Below are positions 41,896-50,708 of a stretch of 64,000 bases of DNA, in pieces. Both the position numbers and the translations under genes were made by a program. The notes beneath the pieces are model-generated. The model ran no database searches and had not been told where the DNA came from. It saw only the letters and a program-made list of their open reading frames with translations. Source of the DNA: Shewanella pneumatophori (GTDB lineage: Bacteria; Pseudomonadota; Gammaproteobacteria; Enterobacterales; Shewanellaceae); assembly GCF_023283895.1 (NCBI RefSeq), contig NZ_JAKILB010000007.1, positions 186,001 to 250,000 of the forward strand, in the 5' to 3' direction. The stretch's first letter is position 1. Every line of letters begins with the position of its first letter.

Positions 41896-43194
41896 TTGAA
41901 AACAAATCCATTATCTATATTCTTTGCTTTGGGCTTAATGTCTCCTTTTGCGAGTGCGACATCAACAGCTGAGCGATCGGAAGATAAGTCGTCTGCTGAC
42001 GAGCAAATGATTATTGAATCAGTTGCAGCAAGCGCCAATAAAAATCCTCAAACAAATAATCAGCAATTACCTGATTTTGAATCTGAATTTGTAGCTGTAC
42101 CATTTGCATTTTCAACCGAGAGTCTGAGCACTGCCTTTGGTGCTGCCGGTGTGCTAAAACATGCAGGGCAAATTCAGTCTTCTATTTTAGGCATTGGTGT
42201 CTATAGTACTAATGGTAGTTGGATCAGTTATTTAAGATTTAACGACTATAAAGTTCCAACTATCGATCAATGGTTGTTTTCAGCTGAAACTTATCAAGCT
42301 CGTTATAAAGAAGGGGTGTATTACGTTCCAGGGCAAACTGATATTTACGGTGAAACCGAGAAAGTTGTTGCCCTTGGTGATGAGTCTTATACCAAACTAC
42401 ACGCTAAATACATTTTACCAATAGGGCGTGGTAGCCAAGGGGCGGTACGCAGTCTTGGTCGTGCCCGTGGTGATATTAGTTGGAATCCACTTGAGTCGGG
42501 TGTCACCAGCGTTAAGTTCAGTCCGTTTATCCAAAGTCGAGAGTTAGAAGGTTATGATTATCTGCCTGAAGAGGCGAAGGGGCTCGCGCTAGAACTTGAT
42601 TGGGATAACCGTGATAACGGTAAAAATAGTACTCAAGGTGGGCAAACTAGCTTTAAGGTTACCCGCGACTTTGGCAGCGGCTCACGCAATAGCTGGACCA
42701 CCTGGGAGTTTGAGCAAAGTGCATTCGTATCGTTAGATTCAAGTGATTGGTTTGGTCAGCAAATTATGGCGTTTAATTTTTACTTAGCTGATACCCCAAC
42801 ATGGACTTCAGGTTCTGATGATTTACATCGCCCACCTAGTTTTGCAGGTGTTAGCTTAGGTGGTTTTGAGCGTTTGCGCGGCTATACCAGCAAGCGTTTT
42901 ACAGGACGTTCTGCCATGCTTTATAGCGCAGAATACCGTGTACAGCCTAAGTGGCAACCTTTGCAAGAATGGCCAGTGTTTAACTTGTACGATATTCCGT
43001 GGTGGCAGTGGGTAGCCTTTGCTGAAGCCGGGCAGGTCAGTGATGAGTTTAGCGCCAGTGCATTGCATGATGAGCTAAAGTGGTCTGCAGGTGTCGGTGC
43101 GCGCTTTGAAGTTGAAAGCATAGTGGTTCGTGCAGAGCTTGCCTTTAGTGAAGAGTCTAATCAGTTCTGGATAATGGTAAATCAGCCATTTTAA
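41896..43194 (+). CDS. Omp85-like outer-membrane barrel without POTRA
   Basis: A 432-residue exported protein beginning at TTG with a signal peptide (KTNPLSIFFALGLMSPFASA). After a low-complexity stretch (about 25-65) comes a beta-barrel of the BamA/TamA (surface antigen) type. The lid-lock motif GGFERLRGY (about 315) corresponds to the VRGF/Y motif of Omp85 proteins, and the chain ends in a final strand with terminal Phe. No POTRA domains precede the barrel. It is therefore a short Omp85-like porin or patatin-like barrel of unknown cargo. It follows alr by about 70 bases. Confidence 0.75.
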   Translation: MKTNPLSIFFALGLMSPFASATSTAERSEDKSSADEQMIIESVAASANKNPQTNNQQLPDFESEFVAVPFAFSTESLSTAFGAAGVLKHAGQIQSSILGIGVYSTNGSWISYLRFNDYKVPTIDQWLFSAETYQARYKEGVYYVPGQTDIYGETEKVVALGDESYTKLHAKYILPIGRGSQGAVRSLGRARGDISWNPLESGVTSVKFSPFIQSRELEGYDYLPEEAKGLALELDWDNRDNGKNSTQGGQTSFKVTRDFGSGSRNSWTTWEFEQSAFVSLDSSDWFGQQIMAFNFYLADTPTWTSGSDDLHRPPSFAGVSLGGFERLRGYTSKRFTGRSAMLYSAEYRVQPKWQPLQEWPVFNLYDIPWWQWVAFAEAGQVSDEFSASALHDELKWSAGVGARFEVESIVVRAELAFSEESNQFWIMVNQPF

Positions 43195-43224
43195 TTAAGT
43201 TATTTTACTCATTAGCTTAAAGCG

Positions 43225-43258
43225 CAAAAAAGGCACCCGAGGGTGCCTTTGTTTTTTG
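43225..43258 (+). terminator. Terminator after Omp85-like gene
   Basis: Stem AGGCACCC/GGGTGCCT with a minimal GA loop, A-run before and TTTGTTTTTT after. Confidence 0.85.
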
Positions 43259-43382
43259 CAGGGAGATGAAAATAGTGTGAGAATCTAGGGATAAGTTAGA
43301 TCTCACATTGCTCGCTAAGGTAACGAATTACTTTTAGTGAGCGCTGTTTGTCGTGTCGGTTTGTTTTTAGGTTTGACTTACA

Positions 43383-43407
43383 AAAGAGGCACCCGAGAGT
43401 GCCTCAG
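43383..43407 (-). terminator. Terminator after decaheme cytochrome gene
   Basis: On the minus strand the stem GAGGCACTC/(GA)GTGCC-type GGGTGCCTC closes a CTCG-like loop, followed by TTTTG. Its stem is nearly the same as the terminator at 43225-43258. Confidence 0.75.
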
Positions 43408-43430
43408 ATTTAGCTAAGTAATTTATACTA

Positions 43431-45578
43431 TTACTTATTGTGAACTTCCATTAGCTTGGCTGGACTATGACATACTGCACAAGCTTCTGAACTCGTGGCT
43501 TCGATAGCTAATGCTTTATCTTCACCGTAGTAACCACCATTGCTCTTGAAGTGGCTTAGCATTGCATCGCTCTCATGGCCCCAGTGACAAGTCATACAAG
43601 CACCTGCGTCGGCTGAAGCGTACATAGGTGTGCCATCTGTCTTACTGGTTGGGAAGACGTAGGTACGACCTTCGCTAGCACGACCTAACTCGATACCATC
43701 AACATTACCGCTTTCATCAGTAATGTGGCAAGTTGCGCAATCAGTCTTCATGACAGTACCTGAACCACCATATTTTTTATTCATATAGTGACCAGAAGCC
43801 TTGTGGACTTTCCAAGCAAAACCAGCTCCGCGGAACTGTTTTACGCCGTCTACAGTATCATCTTGTAGTCCTTGATCGCTGGTGTGACATGCTTCACAGG
43901 CAACAAGGCCATTATCTTTATGACGAATTTCAGCACTATGACAATCGCGGCACTTGGCTTCATCTAAAATGGCGCGACGTGCAACAACATCACCTTGGGC
44001 GTCGGCTGGCATATTGATGCGGTGTGGTTCAGACTTGATGTAGGCACTACCTGAAACTTTATCTGAATCACAGTCAACATCCACGCCTTGAGCATCAAAA
44101 CAGATGCTGAAGATTGGCATTAACTCAACAGAGACACCGTCAGGGATCCCCATATCTTTAGCTGTAACCGTCATCACGCCGCTGTCTGGTAATACGTGGT
44201 CTGGGTTTGGCTTATCTGATGTAGGACGTAAAAATTCAATTTCACGAGCCCATGGACTTGAGTCGGCAGTATCGTCGCCAATAGCGCCATCTTTTTCAAC
44301 ATTCCAAGAAACCTGTACCACAGGTGCGGTATATTTATACACCTTGTGACTTAACCCTGAAACAATCGCCCCTTCACTATCTAGCGCTTTTGCTACAAAG
44401 CTAATTGCACCATTTTCCACTTTAACATTTTCAAACTTCACGTCATAAGCAGCAGCTGATTCGTAAGGCTTATTAAACTTACGGTGATCAACTTGATGGC
44501 AATCAGTGCAAGCAAGTTCTGGGTTTTTATCTGATTTATGCTCTGCTGGTGAATCAGTATGGCAGCCTGTACAAGCATTAGTATTGGCATTGGCTAGCCA
44601 CAGATCTTTATCTGCTAGGCTGTCATCTTCAACGTGGCAGGTTGTACAATCCATAGTGGGTTTAGTCGGGAATGCAGGGTAATCAAATGCATGATCGCCA
44701 CCGTAGCCTGCAATGGTGTAAGGCATAGGTACAATATTACCTTGCGCATCTTTACCTTCACGGTTTTCGCCCATATGGATAGCATGCACCATATGTCCTA
44801 GCTCAACAGAGATAGCGTTAGGATCGGTAACTAGACCATTATGACAAGATTGGCAGTTCTCCATGTCTAAGCGACGGCCACCGTGCGCTTTTAGACTGTC
44901 TGGTTGATGACAAGAATAACATGTCTCCAACGTCACTAGATCTCTGGTTTCAACGCCTTCAGTAGCATTAGTCGCAGGGATCCAATCATAATGCGCGTTT
45001 TCAGCAAGCTCATGTCCTGAGTCGTATTCGAACTGCATTTCCATTGCAATACGTTGGGTTAGCGCAGGGTCGAAAACAATACCAGCTGGATCTGTAACGC
45101 TGGTTAAATTGGTACTAAAAGTATACGTATAGGTACCGTCTTTATGGTCAACTAAGCATTCAGCGCAATCTTTGATGGACTCGAAGCCTTGCTCGAATGT
45201 AGTTCCTTCATCATTGGTCGGCGCATTTAATAGTGAAAACCACTGTTTTAGCTCTGTTCCTTCAGCTGTTTGCAGTTGAGCTAGTGAAAAACGGAAATCG
45301 TGAAATTGATTGTCTGAGCTTAAACCGTATAAGCCAACGCCTTCTTTATTTTCAAGCTCAAAATCAAGTGTAATAATGCCGTTTGCGTATGCGGCATTAT
45401 TAATGGTTGCGATTGCTTCAGCAGCCATATCGATGTGCAGGCCTGAAGTACCTGGTTCGCCACCTCCACCAGGCTTACCGTCTTCACCATCTTTGCCATC
45501 TTTACCGTCTGAGCACCCGCCAATAAATAAAGCAGAACCAATTAGTAAAGCTAGTGATGTTTTTTTTGTCATTATCAT
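43431..45578 (-). CDS. OmcA/MtrC-family decaheme lipoprotein cytochrome
   Basis: A 715-residue surface lipoprotein cytochrome. The chosen ATG is seven bases after AAGGA; the signal ends in the lipobox FIGGC near residue 22, followed by a Gly/Asp/Lys-rich linker. Ten CXXCH heme sites can be counted: CYSCH, CQSCH, CTTCH, CTGCH, CTDCH, CRDCH, CEACH, CATCH, CMTCH and CAVCH, split five and five by a beta domain. An N-terminal Cys pair (DCAECLVDHKDG) matches OmcA domain I, and a CX9C pair in the middle domain resembles the regulatory disulfide of the family. It should pass electrons to extracellular metals or flavins. No MtrA/MtrB partner is adjacent, so it must dock with one encoded elsewhere. Confidence 0.93.
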   Translation of the reverse strand: MIMTKKTSLALLIGSALFIGGCSDGKDGKDGEDGKPGGGGEPGTSGLHIDMAAEAIATINNAAYANGIITLDFELENKEGVGLYGLSSDNQFHDFRFSLAQLQTAEGTELKQWFSLLNAPTNDEGTTFEQGFESIKDCAECLVDHKDGTYTYTFSTNLTSVTDPAGIVFDPALTQRIAMEMQFEYDSGHELAENAHYDWIPATNATEGVETRDLVTLETCYSCHQPDSLKAHGGRRLDMENCQSCHNGLVTDPNAISVELGHMVHAIHMGENREGKDAQGNIVPMPYTIAGYGGDHAFDYPAFPTKPTMDCTTCHVEDDSLADKDLWLANANTNACTGCHTDSPAEHKSDKNPELACTDCHQVDHRKFNKPYESAAAYDVKFENVKVENGAISFVAKALDSEGAIVSGLSHKVYKYTAPVVQVSWNVEKDGAIGDDTADSSPWAREIEFLRPTSDKPNPDHVLPDSGVMTVTAKDMGIPDGVSVELMPIFSICFDAQGVDVDCDSDKVSGSAYIKSEPHRINMPADAQGDVVARRAILDEAKCRDCHSAEIRHKDNGLVACEACHTSDQGLQDDTVDGVKQFRGAGFAWKVHKASGHYMNKKYGGSGTVMKTDCATCHITDESGNVDGIELGRASEGRTYVFPTSKTDGTPMYASADAGACMTCHWGHESDAMLSHFKSNGGYYGEDKALAIEATSSEACAVCHSPAKLMEVHNK

Positions 45579-45991
45579 CATACATTCCTTAAAGGTAACC
45601 ATTTTCGGTTGCTGAAATGTTATTAATCTTGCTTAGGCTTTGATATGAACTGGATCACTTGATGAATTCTCGGGTCTTTGGCTTTAAGTTCTGCTATTTG
45701 GGTTTTTATCTTAATACTTTGTCTAGTTTTTGGTTTTAGGTTAGTTGTATGCTCTGTATTCGATTGTATTTTTGGCGTTACCTATCAATTTTTAAAATGT
45801 GAAAATGTAAATTTCATATTTTGCAAATCCTGAACTTGAATCGAATTTGAGAGTTAAAATAATCAATGTGAGTCACAAAATGGCGTATTAACTAATATGA
45901 TAATCACGAAAGTCGATGCTATTTATACGTAATATAGGGTGAATGGTTTAGATTGCTTAATTAGGGATTTAGCACATTACGTTGAGGGCAA
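45579..45991. other. Divergent promoter region, cytochrome/LysR
   Basis: About 410 AT-rich bases between the decaheme cytochrome and two LysR-type genes. An inverted repeat AAAATGTGAAA (45794-45804) / TTTCATATTTT (45812-45822), arms matching at 10 of 11 positions with a 7-base spacer, is a candidate operator. A second perfect palindrome TGTGAGTCACA lies at 45867-45877. Both are placed where a regulator could control both directions. Confidence 0.5.
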
Positions 45992-46951
45992 ATGAGTAAG
46001 TTAAGCGTCAATAGTCTATTTGATATTCAAGTCTTTGTTTTATTGTATGAGTCACTCAATGCAACGACCGTAAGCCAAACCTTGGGGGTGCCGAGTTCTA
46101 AAGTTAGCCGTAGCCTTAAATCTTTGAGGCACTCTTTAAATGCGCAGTTGTTTATTAGAAGACAGCAAGGGTTTGAAGCCTGCGACCTGGCAAATGATAT
46201 TTACCCTAAGATGAAGCGTATCGTTGAACTTGCTAAGCATTGTGAAACGATTGAAGCAGGTGCTGATACTTTACGAACTCGTAAGCTGGTTATTGCTTGC
46301 CCACCAACATTATCTTTAAATCTTCTTAGTCACTTACAAATCAGGGCTCGTGAAGAACAAGACTCGTTTCTATTTCATCTCAAGCCTTGCTCTAGCAATA
46401 TTGCGGAGCTTATAAAGCAGCAGCACGTTGATATTGCAGTGACTTATAGCGCTTATAATACCGAGCAATTAACTTCAAGTTTAATTGCAACATCAAGTGA
46501 TTATGTTTTGGTTGCTAGGCAGGGACACCCACTGCTGGCTCACCAGTTTCCGTTAGTGTTGGATGATTTATTTGATTATCCTTATATTAGTTTTTCGGGC
46601 AATGAACTTAATGATGTGATTGATCCACTGGAATGCTATGCGTTAGATATTGGACGTAAGTTAAAGCTAGTGGTGAAAGTTTGTTTTCTAGCGGATCTCA
46701 TGTTGCAGTTGGAGCAAAGTGATGGCATCGCACTTTTAAGTCACATGGACGCAGTTAATTTTTTGTGCCAACGAGGCAATATCCAGGCATTAAAATTAGA
46801 AAAAGCGTTATGTGAATCTATTAATCAAAGAAGTGGCCGTTACCATTATTATTTAACTCAGACGCGCAAGAATAGGACCTCACCTAGCTGGATAAGCAAA
46901 GAAATTCATCGTTATATTCAAGCAAATATTGCTTCAGAGAGTGAAGGCTAA
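45992..46951 (+). CDS. LysR-type transcriptional regulator (first of pair)
   Basis: A 319-residue LysR-type regulator. The N-terminal winged helix-turn-helix (NATTVSQTLGVPSSKVSRSL, about residues 25-45, and QLFIRRQQGFE) is followed by a periplasmic-binding-like effector domain (about 95-300). It is divergent from the decaheme cytochrome gene and immediately precedes a second, related regulator, so control of the cytochrome by one or both is likely but inferred. The effector is unknown. Confidence 0.87.
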   Translation: MSKLSVNSLFDIQVFVLLYESLNATTVSQTLGVPSSKVSRSLKSLRHSLNAQLFIRRQQGFEACDLANDIYPKMKRIVELAKHCETIEAGADTLRTRKLVIACPPTLSLNLLSHLQIRAREEQDSFLFHLKPCSSNIAELIKQQHVDIAVTYSAYNTEQLTSSLIATSSDYVLVARQGHPLLAHQFPLVLDDLFDYPYISFSGNELNDVIDPLECYALDIGRKLKLVVKVCFLADLMLQLEQSDGIALLSHMDAVNFLCQRGNIQALKLEKALCESINQRSGRYHYYLTQTRKNRTSPSWISKEIHRYIQANIASESEG

Positions 46952-46952
46952 A

Positions 46953-47903
46953 ATGAAGAGATTAAGTAGTGTTAGTCTTTCTTGTATAGAAATATTTTGC
47001 CAGCTTTATATAAAGAATAGTACTAAAGAAGTTGCACTTGCATTAGGGACTTCACAGCCAAAGGTAAGCCGCGCCCTAAATGCTCTTCGAGATGTATTTG
47101 ATGATCCATTATTTATTCGTAAGAATAATAAAATGGTCGCGACAGAGCTTGCTCATAGCTTGTATCAATCATTTTCAGAAATTTTATCTTGTGCGGGTGC
47201 TGTTGAAACAGATGTTATTAATAGTCTATCTACGCCTGAGCCGCATATTGTTATTAGCACTGTACCTCAATTGGAGATTGGTTTAGCCCAACAAGTAATT
47301 GAAGAGGCTGACAATAATAGTGTTAGTGCCAGCATACCTATATCAACTGTCGCGTGGTCTGAGCGCAGTGAACAGCAACTCATTGATGGTGAGATTGATG
47401 CGGTTATCTGTTTCAAGCCTTCGATTAGAAAAGAACTGCTATCAAAATCCATCATTCAACATCGTGGAGGGCACTTAGTTGCGCGTGCTGGGCATCCTAT
47501 CTGGCAGTCCCCGACGATCGATAATATGATTAATTTTCCTATGGTTAAATTAGTGACAATGCCGTTCCCTGCAAATAAATCTCCGATAGGCGTTTATGCA
47601 AAACTGCAGGGCAAGCCGATGCAGGTTTACGCTACAGCTCCTGATTTGGGGAGTGCTGCCAGCAGTTTACTAAACTCGAATGCGTTTATGATTGTAGGGG
47701 TAAAAAGCGCGGTCGACTTTTTAGCCAATATTAATGGGCTAAAAGCGAATAAAATGGAATATGTTGAGGATCTGAACCTATTGAAAGGTTTTTCTTACCC
47801 CACGGTATACTTATGGCTTAAACGAGCAATAGACGGCAAAGTGTTAGCGCCTATGTGGCTTCAACGAACTTTGGAGTCATATATTGTGAAGTCTCATAAA
47901 TAA
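46953..47903 (+). CDS. LysR-type transcriptional regulator (second of pair)
   Basis: A 316-residue LysR-type regulator starting one base after the stop of the first regulator, with GAAGG upstream. Its helix-turn-helix (VALALGTSQPKVSRALNALR, then DPLFIRKNNKM) aligns well with that of its neighbour, indicating an old tandem duplication. The effector domain shows the binding-protein fold but no recognisable ligand motif. The pair is probably co-translated and may form a heteromeric or hierarchical switch for the adjacent cytochrome. Confidence 0.86.
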   Translation: MKRLSSVSLSCIEIFCQLYIKNSTKEVALALGTSQPKVSRALNALRDVFDDPLFIRKNNKMVATELAHSLYQSFSEILSCAGAVETDVINSLSTPEPHIVISTVPQLEIGLAQQVIEEADNNSVSASIPISTVAWSERSEQQLIDGEIDAVICFKPSIRKELLSKSIIQHRGGHLVARAGHPIWQSPTIDNMINFPMVKLVTMPFPANKSPIGVYAKLQGKPMQVYATAPDLGSAASSLLNSNAFMIVGVKSAVDFLANINGLKANKMEYVEDLNLLKGFSYPTVYLWLKRAIDGKVLAPMWLQRTLESYIVKSHK

Positions 47904-48008
47904 TTAATCCAATACCTGATTTTGGTAGAGGAGCCAATTATGCATTTTAAGTTGGGGAGCCCTCTAATGAAAATCGCTAACTGTTTTATCTAGCTTGGAT
48001 CTGAAAAT

Positions 48009-48041
48009 GACAAACAGAAAGGCGATAGAAGCGCTAACGCC
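48009..48041 (-). terminator. Terminator of the ferrosome-like operon
   Basis: On the minus strand GGCGTTAG/CTATCGCC (one mismatch) with a five-base loop is followed by the T-rich TTTCTGTTTG. It lies just past the end of the P-type ATPase gene. Confidence 0.6.
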
Positions 48042-48056
48042 TATACTGTTGAGATA

Positions 48057-50126
48057 TTAGTTGTTTTTTATCGCTAATGAGCGGGCTAAGATCCCCAAGG
48101 TGGTGCCATTATGCAGTAGCGCACTCATAGCCGGGCTAAGCCAGCCCAAAGCTGCTGCGAGCATAATGCCGCTGTTTACATATTCAGCTATTTTTATATT
48201 GTTATTAATCATACCCATAGCAATTTTAGCCAAGTGATAAGTTTCAGATACGCCCGCTAACCTATCTTGAAGCAGCACCACATCAGCAGCCTGCCTAGCT
48301 AATTCAGTACCATTACACATGGCGATACCAACATTGGCTTTGGTTAAGGCTGGTGCATCATTAACACCATCGCCAATAAACATCACTTTGTGGCCTTGCT
48401 GTTGCAGAGAATCGATAATAGTGGATTTAGATTCAGGTGTTGCCTCGGCAAATACCCGATCTAACTTTAGATCTTCACCTAGCATGTTAGCTTTATATAC
48501 ACTATCACCGGAGATCATCATGATTTGTTTGATCCCCAACTCTCGGAGTTGATTTAAGGTTTGCTGTACGTCTTCACGTAAATGATCACGTAAGCCAATC
48601 ATTCCCATTAGCTCGCCTTTATGAGAGATAAAAATGAGGTGGCGGCCTAAATCTTCATAGTGACGTATTTGAGATTCAAACTCAGTAAAGTCGACATTTT
48701 CATGAGCTTCTAAAAAGTGGCGACTGCCCATAACAAGGCAATGATCGTTAACCGTGCTCTTTAAACCATGAGCGATAACGTATTCCACTTCACCGTGATC
48801 TATATGCGGAAGTTGGTGCTGTTTGGCTGCGTTAACAATAGCTTGTGATAATGGATGATTGCTATGTTCTTCTACTGAGGCGGCAATAGCCAACAGATCT
48901 CTAGCGCAGCTGACCCCTGAGCAATTAAAGGGCACAACATCGGTCACTTCCATATCGCCATATGTCAGAGTGCCGGTTTTATCAAATACACAGACATCGA
49001 TTTCCGCCAGCTTTTCTATAGCGCTACCGCCCTTAAGTAGAATGCCTTGTTGGGCTGCGCGATACATAATCGACTTAAACGTAACCGGAGTACTGAGTTT
49101 GAGCGCGCACGAGTAATCGACCAGAAAAACCGATGCAACTCGATTTATATCTTGGGTAAGGGCAAATACAGCTGCGCCCATAGCAAGGGTGATTTTTACC
49201 CTTCGATTTGCCATATCTTGGGTGACTTGCTGGATTTCACTTTTTTCACTTAGTGAGTCGTAAATCAGCTGGGCAATTTTGGCCGTTGTGGCTTCACTAC
49301 CAACCTTATCCACACGTACTTTTATGGTGCCTTCATGTACGCTGGTTCCTGAGTAGACATAAGCATCGAGCTCTCTGCGAATCGGTACGCTTTCACCTGT
49401 AAGGCTAGATTGGTTAATTAGAGCGGCACCGTCTATAACGATACCATCAACCGGAATTGCGCTTCCCGGCGTTAACTCAATAATATCGTCAACAACTAAA
49501 GTCTCAGAGTTGACTTGTTGTTTACTGCCGTCAGCATTGATGCGCCACACAATAGATGCTTGCGGCAGCATGAGTTCGGCGAGTAATTTATCGCTCTTGC
49601 GGCAAGTTTCTTGCTCCATGTATTCGCCAAGGCTAATCAGCGATTGCGTCATCATTGCAGTACGATAGTCGCCGCGGTATGCAGAAAGACCAACAGCAAT
49701 AGCGTCCAGTACTTCAACGGTAACTTGTTTGTTTTTTAGGTCGTTAATGCCTTCAAAAATCGTCGGAGCAATAAGGGTTGCTGTTGATAGTGCCCCCCAC
49801 TTACCAGGAAGCAATGCCGCAGATAAAGTACCAATAATATTCATGGCAATATCGCCACGAGTGAATTGGTGTTCAGCAGCAGTAAGCTCGGCTTCTGCGA
49901 GATTGAGCTCAGTCAGCCTTGCCTCAATTGTGCTAGGGTCGAGTAAACTATCATCATAGTCAATGACGATAGAGTAAGCGTCTTCGTTGACCCTTACAGA
50001 ACTAAGGCCCTGTATTGCCATGAGGCTGTGTTTTATCCACTCACCACAATCAGTTAGCGTTTGCGAACGATCCAGTTTAAAGCGGATCCGTCCTGGAATA
50101 TGATGCTTAATTCGCAATGAAAGCAT
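48057..50126 (-). CDS. fezB: P1B-type ATPase, ferrosome FezB-like
   Basis: A 689-residue P-type ATPase. An HMA-like N-terminal domain (about 1-75) starts IKHHIPGRIRFKL and lacks CxxC. The actuator has LTGESVP, the phosphorylation site is Asp382 in FDKTGTLTYGD, and HP (SNHPLSQAI) and GDGVNDAPAL motifs are present. Membrane helix 4 has Ser339-Cys340-Ala341 (YSCALK) where Cu+ and Zn2+ pumps have CPC. This motif and the neighbours fit the P1B-6 group, which includes FezB, the iron pump of ferrosome organelles. The start overlaps the preceding gene's stop (TAATG). It is last in a five-gene coupled operon. Function as an Fe2+ pump is inferred; a general heavy-metal ATPase is the alternative. Confidence 0.78.
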   Translation of the reverse strand: MLSLRIKHHIPGRIRFKLDRSQTLTDCGEWIKHSLMAIQGLSSVRVNEDAYSIVIDYDDSLLDPSTIEARLTELNLAEAELTAAEHQFTRGDIAMNIIGTLSAALLPGKWGALSTATLIAPTIFEGINDLKNKQVTVEVLDAIAVGLSAYRGDYRTAMMTQSLISLGEYMEQETCRKSDKLLAELMLPQASIVWRINADGSKQQVNSETLVVDDIIELTPGSAIPVDGIVIDGAALINQSSLTGESVPIRRELDAYVYSGTSVHEGTIKVRVDKVGSEATTAKIAQLIYDSLSEKSEIQQVTQDMANRRVKITLAMGAAVFALTQDINRVASVFLVDYSCALKLSTPVTFKSIMYRAAQQGILLKGGSAIEKLAEIDVCVFDKTGTLTYGDMEVTDVVPFNCSGVSCARDLLAIAASVEEHSNHPLSQAIVNAAKQHQLPHIDHGEVEYVIAHGLKSTVNDHCLVMGSRHFLEAHENVDFTEFESQIRHYEDLGRHLIFISHKGELMGMIGLRDHLREDVQQTLNQLRELGIKQIMMISGDSVYKANMLGEDLKLDRVFAEATPESKSTIIDSLQQQGHKVMFIGDGVNDAPALTKANVGIAMCNGTELARQAADVVLLQDRLAGVSETYHLAKIAMGMINNNIKIAEYVNSGIMLAAALGWLSPAMSALLHNGTTLGILARSLAIKNN

Positions 50127-50410
50127 TAATCACCTTTTTGTAAATTACGGTAATAATCGAGTTCGGCTTGGGTGTCTTCTAAGCGCTCTTTTAACTCTTC
50201 TAGCTCGCCCTGTACTGACGACCAGGCTTTTTCTCCCGTTGATGCAACACTCTGTTGGATTTTTTTGTTGGTTAACAGATAAGCCACAGCCGCACCTGCT
50301 GCTAAGCCCATTGCAAAGTGGGTTTTACTATTTTGGGTCTTGTATTGAGGTTGCTGGCTTTCTGGCGGAACATGAAAATGTCCGTAGCCATAATGAGGAT
50401 GGTTATTCAT
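50126..50410 (-). CDS. YtxH-like small membrane protein, HPY-rich N-terminus
   Basis: A 94-residue protein. Residues 2-25 are His/Pro/Tyr-rich (HPHYGYGHFHVPPES). One glycine/alanine-rich membrane helix (about 32-48, AMGLAAGAAVAYLLTNKK) and a charged coiled-coil tail (about 58-92) follow, which is the YtxH layout. It overlaps the upstream 101-residue gene by eight bases and the ATPase start by one. It is a smaller relative of the 270-residue protein two genes upstream. The His-rich end could bind metal and the coiled coil could assemble on a membrane; both are inferences. Confidence 0.72.
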   Translation of the reverse strand: MNNHPHYGYGHFHVPPESQQPQYKTQNSKTHFAMGLAAGAAVAYLLTNKKIQQSVASTGEKAWSSVQGELEELKERLEDTQAELDYYRNLQKGD

Positions 50411-50708
50411 GGTTATGTGTCTCTGAAAGTTGATCGACTAGGTAAAGACTAGCAGCGCCTGCAGCAAGAATCGTAAGTAGCGACAATGCAGAACGACCAG
50501 CCATTTTCTCTGCAGCATATGTTGTCAGGCCGCTAATCGCTGCTGCTTGCACTGCAGATTTTGTGGTGTGCCAGACTAATTCGTTAATTGCTAGCTCACC
50601 TTCCTTATAAGACTGCCAGCGGGTCGCTACCGCGGCACCACCGCCAACCATGGCGCCAACGAGTGAAGCTCTACTCGCTGGGCACAATAGATTGCTTGAG
50701 TTACTCAT
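50403..50708 (-). CDS. Small two-helix membrane protein in fez-like operon
   Basis: A 101-residue protein with two predicted membrane helices (about 15-30, SLVGAMVGGGAAVA, and about 74-92, LSLLTILAAGAASLYLVDQL) and a middle Ala-rich helix. The C-terminus is His-rich (ETHNHE). It overlaps both neighbours (4 and 8 bases), so it is made in step with them. I do not recognise a named family. Glycine-rich two-helix proteins of this kind are common in bacterial organelle membranes, so a structural role is plausible but unproven. Confidence 0.7.
   Translation of the reverse strand: MSNSSNLLCPASRASLVGAMVGGGAAVATRWQSYKEGELAINELVWHTTKSAVQAAAISGLTTYAAEKMAGRSALSLLTILAAGAASLYLVDQLSETHNHE

Noticed and set aside
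43431..45578. Complete MtrCAB-type electron conduit
   Set aside because: Only the outer decaheme protein is present; the nearby barrel gene at 41896 is Omp85-like and not MtrB-like, and no MtrA-like cytochrome is seen.
45867..45877. Palindrome TGTGAGTCACA as a CRP site
   Set aside because: The CRP half-sites TGTGA and TCACA should be six bases apart; here only one base separates them.
48057..50126. Ordinary copper or zinc efflux ATPase
   Set aside because: CPC and the N-terminal CxxC are absent, and neighbours are YtxH-like and HMA-like proteins, not CopZ/CueR- or ZntR-type partners.
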